From Jacaranda mimosifolia (Eukaryota > Streptophyta > Magnoliopsida > Lamiales > Bignoniaceae): DNA of 64,000 bases. The stretch covers positions 399,501 through 463,500 of the forward strand of contig CM032117.1 in assembly GCA_018894105.1 (NCBI GenBank), written 5' to 3'. The notes under the pieces were generated by a model, which was given only the letters and a program-made list of their open reading frames with translations, had not been told where the DNA came from and did no database searches. Both the position numbers and the translations under genes were made by a program. Below, piece after piece: positions 1 to 11,450 of this stretch. Numbering within the stretch: the first letter of the stretch is position 1; each line of letters starts with the position of its first letter.

Positions 1-580
1 TAGCAAAGATTTGTCTGGCAAATTAACGTGTCTTGTATTAGTTAACTTTTTTCTTAGACTCACCACACACACACACACATCTATGAAAACACGAAACATC
101 AAGTCCAGATCCAATAATACCTTAGATTTCCACCAAGAACAAAATCATGACTAATTTACAATTAACGAAAAATTGGGGTTCAAGTAACAATTAAGAATCT
201 TTTTCTTTTGAAAATTTCCCTATAAATTCATCACAGAATCCCAATTACTCGGGGAAACATAAAGCAAAAGAAAACGATTTAACAAAAAAAAAGATAAAAA
301 CTAACCAGAGGCCGAAATTCAGCTCAATCTTTAACCGCTGTGGATAAATTTTGGATCTTCACGGATTTTCACTGATTACACAGGCACCCAAATGGTGAAA
401 TTTCGAATCTAGCGAATTGATGACTTGATTTTGGTAAAGCACAAAAACCCTAGAGGCAAGTCAAATGAATGCAAATGAGGAAATGCAGGGAGGAGATTTT
501 TGGGAGGGAGAGGAGAGAGATGAAGAATGTGATGACAATTAGTAGAGAGAGAGAGGGAGGGAGGGAGCATATAAGCAGCA
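1..580 (-). promoter_or_regulatory. Possible promoter and 5'UTR of a gene running off the left edge
   Basis: No coding frame is convincing here. Read on the minus strand, the stretch from about 570 down to 309 looks like a plant 5' leader. A TATA-like TTATATGC lies near 569-578, followed by a CT-rich tract (complement of the GA repeats at 543-565) and mixed non-repetitive leader sequence. A possible splice donor (CTG then GTTAGT) sits near 308-311. The coding part would lie beyond position 1. This is inference from composition only. Confidence 0.35.
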
Positions 581-813
581 GTGGTCAAACCAAAACCCCA
601 TCTTTAATTCTCAATAAGAAAGAAAATCATTATTGTTGTGCTTCATCCCATAAAGCAATGAAATTGCCTATTCACGACCTTTAGACACTTTTGACCTCAA
701 CCCAATCATCATTCAAATATTTTTGCCTCCTATTTCTTTTAATTAAAATATGGATGGTATTCCCTTTGAATTACTTGAATGCCCTTGGTCACCCTCAACA
801 TGGTAGAAATATA

Positions 814-1288
814 GGCAATGTTTGGTTATGTTTTTTTATATGATTTAATATATATTTTGGGAAAATAAATATTGAAAGTGATATTGGAGAATGTGAAAAT
901 TGTGTTGGGCAATGTAATGAATTTTTGGTTATATTTTGAGAAGTAGTTAAAAATTTATTTGGGAAAGTTTTGTTATATTTGTTTATATTTTTGTGAATAT
1001 TTTTTTTATTGTAATAATCAAATCAATGATTTTTTTTGTTGAATTTTTGTGGTGAAAATATAATTGAGTAATTTTTTTATTGTAAGAATAATAAAAAAAT
1101 ATATATGATATATATGTACGTATATACTAGAAAATGGGAAAGTTTTGAGAATAATAAATGATATGAGAGTGTACATTGAGAAAAACTATTTTAATATTTA
1201 AAAATAAATAAATATATGTTTAATTTTGTTTTGGAAATTTTATTTCTCCAAAACAAAATTATTCCTAAGAAACATAACCGACCACTCC
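814..1288. mobile_element. Candidate MITE with degenerate terminal inverted repeats
   Basis: The left end (GGCAATG..TTTGGTTATGTTT) is matched by the reverse complement of the right end (GGAGTG..GTCGGTTATGTTT). About 13 inner bases match well and the outermost bases are diverged. ATA flanks both sides as a possible 3-bp target duplication. The interior is AT-rich without coding capacity. The GTTTGG-type terminus resembles the Tourist/PIF-Harbinger elements elsewhere in the window, but this copy is old and its borders are approximate. Confidence 0.45.
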
Positions 1289-1732
1289 ATAACATTGTTA
1301 TTAAACATCCTCCTTATCAAGAGAACCCCATTTGAGAGGATGAAACCCATAAACTCACATCCAATATCATTGGAGATTCTTTTCCTACATATACTACTAC
1401 TTTGTGAATTCTCAAATCAATTATTTTGCGATTTTGAAAAAATTATGAATGATGAATCTTGCAAAAATCAAATTAGGTGAAATGGCTTATAAATATCACA
1501 TAATAATGTTATTGTGAAAATAACAAATTATAAATTCATAACCACCAATATAAATAAATAGTAAAAACAAATAAAAACCTTTTTAGGAAAATGGTCAAAT
1601 GCTGATTTTATATTTAATATTTCAACATAGAATTTAGTTTATCAAATTACTTTCAAAATAAATAATTAGTAAAATATTAAGAGGAAATAAATTCTATAAT
1701 CAATTTATTAAATATTATATTTCTTTTTCTAA

Positions 1733-2025
1733 GGCTCCGTTTGGTTTCATTTTCATTTTTAGTTTCTAGCATTTCCATTTTGGTAGAAAGTAGTTATGTG
1801 ATGTAATGTGAAAATGAAAATATATTTGGATGAAATGTTGTTGGAAATGTAATGATTGTGTTAGTTTTAATAGGTTGTAGGTGGAGAGAGATAGAAATAA
1901 TGGAATAGAGAGAGAAGATATATAGGTTATAGCGAGAAGATATATAGGTTATTGGAGAATGTGTTTTGAAAATGAAAATGATGTAAATGTGAAAATGAGG
2001 TGTGGAAATGAAACGAAACGGTGCC
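1733..2025. mobile_element. Tourist-like MITE (PIF/Harbinger type), 293 bp
   Basis: Terminal inverted repeats GGCTCCGTTTGGTTTC (left) and the complement GGCACCGTTTCGTTTC (right) are flanked on both sides by the 3-bp target duplication TAA (1730-1732 and 2026-2028). There is no open frame. A TWA 3-bp duplication with GTTTGG-type ends is the hallmark of Tourist elements mobilised by PIF/Harbinger transposases. Confidence 0.8.
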
Positions 2026-2323
2026 TAAGTGAATAAGTGATTTGGTTAGGAACATATTTTTACAACTTAAATATTTTTTTATTAATTTACAGCTACTAGT
2101 AATTGCTTACATGGTTTACGTGGAAAAAGATTCACATACCAATAAGTACTGTAACGTAAATTTTAATTACTAATCCTATTATATTTTTTTTAGTCAATTG
2201 CAAATTATAAATTGACTCTCCCTTTATTATTTTTAATAGAAAATTTGATAATTAGTAAATAATTTTTTTCAATAATAATTTTTCTACCTCTAATTTTTTA
2301 GAGCAATAATCATACGTGATTAA

Positions 2324-2579
2324 TAAGGTGTTTGGCTAAACTTATCTGAAACATCTTATAAGTTTCTATATTTTATTAGATATTAGTAATGATAATTTTA
2401 TAATAAAAATGATTAAAGATAAGGAAGTTATTAAGATTTTAAAAATAAATTAGTGTTTTCTTACTTTTTTTAAAATAACTTATAAGATTCTAACTTCTTA
2501 TTTTTGGAATTTATAAGTTTTTTTAAAAAAAAATTATCAAACACTTTTTATCATCTTATAAACTCACCCAAACACCTTC
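2324..2579. mobile_element. Tourist-like MITE, 256 bp (AAGGTGTTTGG family)
   Basis: The left end TAAGGTGTTTGGCTAAAC and the reverse complement of the right end GAAGGTGTTTGGGTGAG form terminal inverted repeats. TAA flanks both sides (2321-2323, 2580-2582). The interior has the repeated CTTATAAG motif also seen in the elements at 26764-27140 and 27693-28082, so the three are one family. Confidence 0.8.
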
Positions 2580-2582
2580 TAA

Positions 2583-4682
2583 GTTTCTAACATTTGTCGA
2601 ATAACATGTTGTAAGAGACTAAGTTCTTTTATCATGAATTGCAACTTATACCATGTTGTGCAAATCAAATTCAATAAGAGAAATATGAAATTATTAAAAC
2701 TTCAACAAAGGACGGGGCAATTGGGACATTTCGGCGCTGAAATATATAAACAAAATACAGAGGTAAGTTGAAGGGCATTATGGTCATTAATTCGCTCTAA
2801 AAAAGACAGGCACCTCAATATTCAACAAAGAAGGGCCTCGATTGAAGTGACAGCCCAGTCAAAGTATTGAAATATTGTCATAAAATATTTTTCCTTTTTT
2901 CCCTAAAAAATAAGGGATACATAATAATAATAATAATACATATTAATCTGATTTATATTCATTTGTTCCTGTGTGGTCAAAGAGACCCGTCAGGATGAGT
3001 TTTTGACTCTACAGCACGGCGATTGGCTCGTGACGTGAAGAACCATCATAAAATTGTGGATGCATTGACTCCGCCACATTTCTTTTATCCAATGCAATTA
3101 AAATTAAAAAATAATTGATGAAAATTATCAGTCTTCACATTTTTTAATGATTATAGTGTCTCATGATCTAATATAAGTCCACCAATCTAGAAATGGTGAT
3201 TAATAATAAAACATTTTAAAATAAATTTTTATATTTAAATAATTCCATAAAATTGTTTTGCAGTCTAAAAAATTCAGCTCTAGGCTCGCTTATATTAATA
3301 TTTAGGTAAAATTACTAAAAAGTTTGAAAAAACAAATTTTACATTAAAAAAATTCATAAAATCATTTTGCTGTCTAGAGCTTCCAATAAACTTAACTATT
3401 ATTGTTTTATTTTGGATCAAATTACATTTCAACTTTTGATATTAAGAATTTTTTTTCTAAATTAATTTTTCTTTTAAATATATTCACTTCTTTGCAGTAA
3501 AGCTTTTAAAAATTTTAAACCATTAAATTTGAATTTTTATTATTTTTTTTTAGAAAAAAAAAAAACAAAATTCTCCAAAAAAATTAACTTATTAAGATTA
3601 TAATAACCCATCAATTTTCCTTATATTGAAAGCTGATGAATTTATTTCTTTTTTTGAATTTTAAAACACTTCAATGATTTTTTAAAATATAAAAATTGTA
3701 ATTTAGAAAACTTTTGGTAATTTATTCCACACATGGCATATATCTTCACTTTGTTAAAAATTATGCCGAACACCATGTCATCATGGCGATATTTTATAGC
3801 AAGAAGACTCAAAATCGTCCTTTAATTATACCCTCCAAGTGGTAAGTTTAATTAGTGGGATGGGCTTAGGTCATGGTCCAAAACTACTTGGTACGTCAAT
3901 TTGAGTTATTTGGGGTGAGTTTGACACAATTTCTTTGTAAAAATCCAAATACGACTGGGAGACTCGAAAGGGTGGTTTTCAAATTTCTTCTTCAATTCAG
4001 TACCATATATAGCATCCGTCTCCCAGCCAAGTTTATAGAATAATCTTTGGCAAAATCTGTGGTGCAGACTACTAATTTAGACAAATTGAACCCAGAAAGA
4101 AACGTTCAATCCCAAGTTTCTTAACATTCAATGTATGTCTCATGATGTAAAGATACATCCCCCCAGTACAACTTTACTAAGAAAATTTCACACCATTTCA
4201 TGTTTATATTTCATGTCAAAATAAATGACATCAATATATTGGATTTATTGGTGGAAAGGTTGAACAATATTATTATTTGACACGGATCAAATTAATTTGG
4301 TCATTTCTTTGGTAAATGTTGAGGATTCTTAGATACTGAATAATTTAAATATGTAGTGGCTAGATAGTCCAATATGTAGGTGGGTAAGGACTTATGTAGT
4401 TGGTCGTTTGAAAATTGAATATAATTTCTCCTAAAATATGTTGTGTGTACTAAATAATTGTGTATTTATAGTTATCTATTGAGTTGGCTAAATACTATTC
4501 ATTTTAAGTGGCAGACTGAGATTCTTTTGTGTGTTTTTATTGAACAATTGAGATTTTGTGTCACTCAAATGTCGAAATTTGATCCAACACCAACTCAAGT
4601 AAAAGACGCGAATCCAACATAATATTTGGTGATTTTCACCATTTTTACTAATACTCTGGACATTTCCTCTATAATATACACC
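2583..4682. other. AT-rich intergenic stretch, no gene seen
   Basis: No coding frame, RNA gene or clearly bounded repeat is visible. The DNA is AT-rich with homopolymer runs and a short (AAT)n-like run near 2924-2938. Confidence 0.6.
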
Positions 4683-5782
4683 TAGACCTGTAAATACCCT
4701 ACCCACACCCATACCCTAAAATACCCAAACAAAAATACCCCAATTTTTACCCTATCCTAAAATACGCAAAAGAATGAGACCCTAACCCTACCCTACCCTA
4801 ACTAACCTAAGACCCATTGGGTCTAGTTTATTGAGCTTATATTTTTAATGTATAAACTAATTTTCTTAATATATACTAAAAATATTATTTGGCATACAAT
4901 AATAAAAAATAATTTTTTTTCTATATTTAATTTAATCATTAAATTTAAATTAATTAATTTTAAACTTTTTGCTAATTAAATTAACTATTTTATTATTATT
5001 GTTAAACTTTATTAATATAATTAGCAATTAAACTTTTTACTAATTAAAAAAACATACAGTCTAAAATTAGTTTTATTAAAAAGTTAATGAAAACAGTTTA
5101 TTATAAAAAAAGTTAATAAAACCAGTTTACTAAAAAAATAGTTAATAAAAACAGTTTATTAAAAAAAGCATACAGTTTATTAAAAAAACAGCTAATAAAA
5201 ACAGTTCATTAAAAACCATAAAGTTTATTAAAAAAATAGTTTAAAAGCAATTTTTTTTTCTATATTTAATTTTATAAAAACAGTTAATTTCTATATTAAT
5301 AAACTTTATTCGTTAGCAAAATTAATTTTATTAATTATTTTTGTAAAAATATTTATTCCACTATTAATTTTATTAATAAAAAACGTTCAACTATTGCTAT
5401 TCCAATTTTTTTCAAAAAAAAAAAATTGCTATCTCAATTTATTAACTTTATTAATTTTATTAATTTAGTTTAATTTTTAATGAAAAAATTATTTAATTGT
5501 TACCGTTCATTCACATATTTATAATTTTTATATATAAAAAATTTATGATTAATATAAATTTGATTTCAGTATAAATAATTTTTAGTTTCATAAATTAAAT
5601 TTAAGTATAAAATAATGGGTAAGTATGGGTATGGGGTATGGGTACATGGGTAATTTATGGATATAGACCCTGCCCATACCCATTACATTATATTTAATAA
5701 GTATGGATACGGGTATGGGTATGAATATGGGTATGACAGTTTGGGCCTGAGTAAGGTATTATTCTATCCATTTACAGGCCTA
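4683..5782. mobile_element. Non-autonomous hAT-type transposon, 1.1 kb
   Basis: The ends are TAGACCTGTAAATA (left) and the complement TAGGCCTGTAAATG (right). An exact 8-bp target-site duplication TATACACC lies at 4675-4682 and 5783-5790. Eight-base duplications and TA-R-G-starting ends are typical of hAT elements. The subterminal DNA carries runs of tandem TACCC/GGGTA-type motifs (4698-4800 and 5622-5742), as expected for transposase-binding arrays. The middle is AT-rich with repeated CAGTTTATTAAAA units. No transposase coding is seen, so it would need a transposase supplied in trans. Confidence 0.85.
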
Positions 5783-5790
5783 TATACACC

Positions 5791-6373
5791 AATATTGATG
5801 GTCTTATGCATTTCGATAGCAAAACAAACAAAATACCCCGTATGATGGGCAAACCCAATTGTGCAGACATTCTAGAAAGAAAAATACCAGGTTAAATGAA
5901 CTGGTCGTTATTTCAATTCTTCACATTTCCTTTTTCCTGTAAGAACAAGCAAATTAAGCAAGGCGCCAAGGCCTATCCATGTAAATGTTTCGTTCTAAAA
6001 TTTCTGCTCAATCTTTGACAAATAATCGCATACGAATTTTGGGTTAACAAGAAAGAGACAAGTCTAATATCCCAATGCCTCCCATAAATTGACAAGGTAA
6101 AGGTACCATCCTCGGGATCCTTGCTGACCACCTCTTCCTCTGTACCCAAGTCAAACTATCCCTTCGGCGCGGGCATTCAAAGTACCAGCGAATCACGCCT
6201 CGGAAAATTATGTAAAGCGCCTTTCGGATAAAAATTTCAAAGATCATATGATGCCCGATGACCTAGAAGCCCAAAGATCGACAAATTCCATTGAAAATTA
6301 CCTGAAAATGTCGGGTAGAAGACCGATGGTTTTTAACACAAGAAAAAAAAAATTAAACATTAAAGAAACTACA
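5791..6373. other. Intergenic stretch with a weak coding-like patch
   Basis: A minus-strand open frame of 67 codons (6044-6247) lies here and is less AT-rich than its surroundings. It could be a remnant exon of the same unidentified sequence as 6759-6998 and 7124-7609, but no family was recognised and no start or stop context supports it as a separate gene. Confidence 0.3.
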
Positions 6374-6796
6374 GCTATGTTTGGTTGTGAATTGAGCCAT
6401 TCTCCTAAAATATTTTGGGAGAATGGATTTTGGGCAGTGGGATTGGGGAATGTGATAGTTGTTTATTTGTGTTTTAGAAGAATGAATTGGGAAAAAACGA
6501 TTTGTTTGTTCGTGTTTTGGGGGACAAGATGTCACTTCAATGACTTTTTTGTTAGGTTTGAAGGTGAAATTAATATTTTAAAATTATTTATATATGTATA
6601 TATATAAATTGTATGAGTGGTAATATATGTATATATTTGTAACGATTAAATAATGTATGGTGCCTTGGAGAATGGTGTGAAATTAGTAACGAATAAATTT
6701 TGTATTTTGAGAGTAGAATTAGAAAATATGTAATGTTTGTTAATTTAAATTTTGGTAATTAAAAAATATATTGGGAGTTTACAATCAAACAAAGCC
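6374..6796. mobile_element. MITE, 423 bp
   Basis: The left end GCTATGTTTGGTTGTGAA and the reverse complement of the right end GGCTTTGTTTGATTGTAAA form imperfect terminal inverted repeats. TACA occurs on both sides (6370-6373, 6797-6800), of which three bases are likely the target duplication. The interior holds ATATAT tracts and no real coding sequence. It lies between the coding-like patches of an unidentified minus-strand sequence and would sit in an intron if those were exons. Confidence 0.65.
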
Positions 6797-7005
6797 TACA
6801 TATAAGTACCTTGGATAATTGGTATAAGAGCCCATAAGGTGCAGCATAACTCCCGGCATTGCACAGGCACTTCCATAGAAAGCGTTCACCAAAATAATAT
6901 CTCAGCTGCATAATTGTAAGGCTGCCCACCATTGCGAAAAGCAGAGCCCATAACCAAGCACAGTTTTTCCTTCTTCCAGAGAAGTAATTCTTCGACACCC
7001 AACCG

Positions 7006-7036
<31 letters not shown>

Positions 7037-7609
7037 TATTAAAAAAATTAATGCATAGAGTATGAAGATTGCTAGAGATTAAATTGGCCTAAAGGTTTAG
7101 CTATTTTCCCAAGCAATACTCAACTAACGCAAACTGGTCATTGCTCTTGCAATTACGAAATGAAAAATGTGGCATTCAAACTGAAAGAAGATTGATAATA
7201 CCTTATAATTAGCACGCCAGCTTCTCACAATGCCTTTCTTTTTGGCTTGTCTACCTTGAAATTTCCTGAAAATCTGTAGGAATTTGAGCTTCAAAGATTT
7301 GGGTTTCAAGGAAAAAGCGGATTCGGGTTTAGATTTGATTTCCAGGAAATACTTTCGGAGCTTGAACTGGATCGAGAACCGGAAGAGCTCGCACACGGGC
7401 AAGATTTTTGATGCCTTCAGTTTGATGTCAACGTTTTTGGCCTTTGCTCGAAGGGTGAGCGTCCACGACTGCTGCTGATCTACTTGCATCATCAGCAGGA
7501 AGCAAAATGGGACTTCAAATGGGCAGGAGTTTTTGCCTTTGTCCTTGTGGGAGCCAGCTCTGGCAGTGACTAGCCGTTGCACTAACGGGTTTGCCCGAGC
7601 TTGGGGCAA
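6759..7609 (-). CDS. Unidentified gene candidate or gene remnant (two coding-like patches)
   Basis: I do not recognise this protein. A minus-strand open frame of 161 codons (7124-7609) has mixed base composition compared with its AT-rich surroundings and encodes a Lys/Arg-rich, Leu-rich segment. It could splice at a donor (AAG then GTATTA) near 7205. A second patch, 6759-6998, encodes a hydrophobic stretch (WLWALLFAMVGSLTIM) that could be a membrane segment, and has a possible donor (AAG then GTACTT) near 6810. Against a real gene: no conserved motif, no convincing complete exon chain, and a MITE sits right beside it. It may be a decayed fragment. A protein search with the joined patches would decide. 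Confidence 0.25.
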
Positions 7610-8137
7610 GCCGAGTCTGATCCGAGTTAACCAAATGTATTTAAACGAAAAGAAAACAATAAATATTCGCCCAAACTTTTTGCGAAAATATAATGACGTA
7701 GTTTGAATATAAAAATTTGATATAATGATTTAATATTATCTTTTTTTTTAGATATCAAATTTTATTTGAATTCGAATATGATAACACCAATAGCAAATTC
7801 TGAAACATTTTGAATCGAATTTGAATATAACTTATTATTATTGAATTTGAATCTATCGTGATTCAATCTAAATTCAACCTTTAACAATCCTACCCATTAA
7901 TCTAGATTTGTAGTAAGTCAATTGGCCCTAGCTATTTTAGTAATATACAGGATTTAGTTTTTCTCCCATCATGTGCAGTGTGCTATTGTACTGGAGACTG
8001 CAGGTTATCTATCCTCCAGTTGGCTAAATTAATATATCCTTAGGCCCACAAGCATAGAAGCCCATTTTAGTTCCAATTTCAGGCCCTCAAGCCCAAACTG
8101 TCCGAGCCTTAAACTGATAAATAGTCACAGAAACTCC

Positions 8138-8562
8138 CAGGGCCTGTTCACTAGCATTTTGGTTATTTTCTAAATTTTTTTTTGGAAGAATGAGCTTTTG
8201 GGAGAAAAGTTGAAAAAAGTGTCAATTGTTTATTTATATTTTAGAAAAATAGGAAAAATGAATTGAGAATAAGTTGTTTGTTTGTTAATATTTTGGTGGG
8301 AGGACAAATTTTCCCGTAAATGTCAAATCAATTATTTTTTTATTGGGTTTGTAGGAAGAAATTGTTTTTTTATATAGTATGTATATATATACTATATGTA
8401 GGGCTAGGGCAGTGTGTAGGGTATTTTTTAGATTGAATTTTGAGGGTTTTTTGGGTATAAATTTTTTATGTTTTGAAAAAATAATTGAAGAATGTGTACG
8501 TTTTTTGAAATTATTTTGGGAGTTGGGAAAATTTTTCCCGAAATGCTAGTGAACAGAGCCCC
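8138..8562. mobile_element. hAT-like MITE, about 425 bp
   Basis: The left end CAGGGCCTGTTCACTAGCATTT and the complement of the right end GGGGCTCTGTTCACTAGCATTT are near-identical over more than 15 inner bases. Flanks AAACTCC and AACTTCT are a degenerate candidate 8-bp duplication. Further inverted homology runs inward (AAAATTTTTCCCG near the right end). There is no coding sequence. CAGGG-type ends favour hAT over Tourist, but the duplication is imperfect. Confidence 0.7.
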
Positions 8563-8969
8563 AACTTCTTCTGTAAATGTAGCTCTCTTCATAACCACTG
8601 ACTTTTGAGTTTTGAGTATCTTTCTCCTATATTGACTTTATAAAGTTAAAATGCTGATTAGGTTTAGACTAGCTCACATATTTATGCACAATCACACGTT
8701 GTAAATTTCCAGATTAACTGTAACTACTCAAACAAAGTTTTTGCAAGAGAATTTTCTTATTGGCATCAAAACTTAAAGAACTTTTGGCAACTAAAGTTTC
8801 TGATGGCCACCAGGATCCAGGAAATACTTAAAGACACCTTTCACAACTGAGTTTTCTGATTGCCCACAAATATGTTATGTTCTCTCATCTCTTTCGCTCA
8901 TTCATCTCATTAATGCAGGGCTTGCTTGTTTTATTGGATAAAGCTTGATAGATCTATTTTCAAGTTTTA

Positions 8970-9389
8970 TTTCTTGTTTGCTTCACATTTATATGGCCCA
9001 TGATACCTTTGCGGCCCGACATGGTATCATGGGCCAGGCTGGTCTATGGATCAAGCTATCTGGGCCTGATCCATTTTTCATCCTTTCAAATTTGATCTGA
9101 TAAAGAATGAAAATGACATTCTTACCCTCGTAAAAACCCTATCCTCGACGCTTTCTGTCAAATTTTGAAAATTTACCTTATTAGAAATTATGACATTTTG
9201 GACATTATAAAGTGTAATCACATTGAGCAATCTTGCCAACCAAACATTAGATAGTATTAAGCATGAGATATCACTAATTTCTAAAATCCAATAAAACAAT
9301 AGATTACATGATTTTGGACACTATTTATAGCTTATGTATCATTAGCATATTAATCCCTCCTAATCCTATATGCCCAAGCAAATAGGCCC
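8970..9389. mobile_element. Tourist-like MITE, copy 1 of a tandem pair
   Basis: About 420 bp, closely similar along its length to the adjacent element 9399-9817. The right end CAAGCAAATAGGCCC is followed by TAA. The left end (TTTCTTGTTTGCTTCAC) is eroded at its outermost bases. The element carries an internal perfect 14-bp hairpin (TGGCCCATGATACC and its complement, 8993-9036), which could fold in an RNA or cruciform. No coding capacity is believable. Confidence 0.7.
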
Positions 9390-9398
9390 TAATCCTAA

Positions 9399-9817
9399 GG
9401 GCCTATTTGCTTCACATTTTTATGGCCCATGATACCTTTGCGGCCCGACATGGTATCATGGGCCAAGCTGGTTTATGGATCAGGCAATTTCAGCTTGATT
9501 CATTTTCTATCCTTTCAAATTTGATTTGATAAAGAATGAAAATGACATTATTACCCTCATAAAAACTCTATCCTCAACGCCTTCTGCTAAATTTTGGAAG
9601 TTTACCTTCTTAAAAGCTAGGACATTTTGGACATTACAAAGTGTAATCACATTGAGCAATCTTGCCAACCAAATATTAGATAGTATTAAGCATAGAATAT
9701 CACTAATTTCTAAAATTCAAGCAAACAATAGATTACATGGTTTTAGATACCATTTTAGCTTATGTATCACTAATATATTAATCCCTCCTAATCCTATATG
9801 TTCAAGCAAACAAGCCC
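9399..9817. mobile_element. Tourist-like MITE, copy 2 of a tandem pair
   Basis: The left end GGGCCTATTTGCTTCAC and the complement of the right end GGGCTTGTTTGCTTGAAC are flanked by TAA on both sides (9396-9398, 9818-9820). The same internal TGGCCCATGATACC hairpin as in copy 1 is present (second half of both copies TATCATGGGCCA). Only nine bases separate it from copy 1. The spacing, carrying two TAA sites, fits independent insertion of a second copy next to the first. Confidence 0.8.
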
Positions 9818-9820
9818 TAA

Positions 9821-10926
9821 AGAGATTTACTTTGTGATCTAAATTTGTTGGATATATATGATTACAACGTTAGTTTATTATAAAAAAATATACGGGTCCA
9901 CATTTTATCGTTCTTTGTCGACATAGTATTTCATCTATCTCATTACTGCATTGTATGCCATGTGATTAGTTGAATCGAGCTTCAATTCCTATCCCCCAAG
10001 CCCAAGCCAAGTTACAGGTAAAGTAAATCGGCTGCAACTTAAGAAATAGAATAGATTAAAAAAAAAAAAGGACGAGCCCAATATGAAGTATTTTCCCCAA
10101 GGCAAACTTGGACTCTAACCCTCCGATGAACCACTATATCACTTCTCTGCCGGGTAAAACCAAATTCATTATGTATAACTTTTTCAATCTATGCTTTAAT
10201 CACTTTGGATATTCTTTTATTTTATATTTTATCTCCTATTCCAATTTGATGAATACATGCTACTTATATGATCTTGTTTTGAATTAATTATTTTAAGAAG
10301 AAATATTTAATATACATGTCGTATATTTCTAAAATAAAATATTAATAAGATAAAATATGAATTAAAATAAAAGATCCAAATTGTGCTTTAATCCGCCAAC
10401 TCCTTTTACTAGAGGGATTGATTTTTTCGTTTTCTCAATGTAGTTCGTTAATTTCATTGCATATCATTATTATTGAAAATCTTATGCATCAAGCTGAGAC
10501 TTTAAGCCAAACAGAATCTGTTAATTAACTTCATCTTGCTAGTCGATCGTCACAATGTATTTTGAGCAGAAGGGAAATTAAAATAGCACAAGTTTAAATA
10601 TGTAGTTGGTATACCAGTTATGATCAAACAGGCATAATATACAGAATATGCATTATATTACTGTTGCAATTACACATTTATTACAAGCAGACTTCAAAGA
10701 GAAGTTATAAAGTCGACAGCACAGGCCTACCAGAGATTATTTAGCCAGCAATAAGAATTGCAACAATTTGCCGAATTAAAAGACAGACACAAGACCAAAC
10801 AACAGCAAACAGTCCCATGCACGCACGGAAGAAGCTCCACATGACATGATCTTAATTATTAATCCAGTACTCTTTATTTATTAGAATAATAATGTTCTTC
10901 GTTCTCTGGGAAGTCTCATGACCAAT
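9821..10926. other. Intergenic DNA downstream of the nsLTP array
   Basis: No gene is visible. It lies 3' of the minus-strand nsLTP pseudogene and probably holds its old 3' UTR near 10700-10926. Confidence 0.6.
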
Positions 10927-11450
10927 TCAACGGATTACCCTGCAGTTGAAGACAGAAGAATATAATTAATGGCTTCTCTATCTATACAGATTACAGCATT
11001 TAGATGCACATATGGTGATAAAATGATCAGTTTGAATATTGTTAAAAATAGAGAGCAAGCATCGAAGTATATCACTTACTTTGAACAGTCAAGTGATGGG
11101 GAGTACTTGTACGGAATGTTGACGCCGCATTTTTTGTGGGATGCTATTAAGGAGGCTAGGGTTGGCCCCAACTCTAGGAGCAAGAGATTTGATGCACCTG
11201 CAAGCGGCCTGGATGTCAGGCGTGGTCTTGGCCGCATTATTGAGGGATTTAGCCCCATCACAGCAAGAAGGTGGCAAGTAGCCACCTCGTTGGGTGTAGC
11301 CAATGCATGGAGACAGGCTGCTCAGGACCTGCCCACACGAGATGCCTGCTTCTGCACGAGGAACACTAATTACCACAATACAAATGGTCATCATCATCGA
11401 AACACAGCCGCGACCTGCTTAACCGCTCCTGAACCAGCCGCCGCCGCCAT
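10927..11450 (-). pseudogene. Type-1 nsLTP gene with two frameshifts (probable pseudogene)
   Basis: Type-1 nsLTPs are small secreted proteins that bind lipids in a cavity held by four disulfides. This copy still encodes the N-terminal six-cysteine part (ISCGQVLSSLSPC, SCC, CRC) in the frame 11089-11397. The reading frame is broken twice. The natural ATG (11448-11450, after CGCC repeats) is out of frame with the mature part. A run of six A on the minus strand (11130-11135) shifts the frame just before the CGVNIPYK motif, so the last two conserved cysteines are lost. The frame after the break still runs to DCSK, followed by a good donor (AAA then GTAAGT, intron 10940-11079) and acceptor TGCAG, so the gene architecture matches the intact copies. 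Either recent decay or, for the homopolymer site, a sequencing error is possible; two independent shifts favour decay. Confidence 0.8.

Noticed and set aside
4698..4800. Interstitial telomere repeat
   Set aside because: The ACCCTA-like units are irregular (TACCC, CCATACCC, ACCCTA mixed) and sit inside the arm of a bounded hAT-type element.
6044..6247. Reverse-transcriptase remnant (a GGIGILDL-like string)
   Set aside because: Only one short motif resembles LINE sequence and no neighbouring conserved blocks are present.
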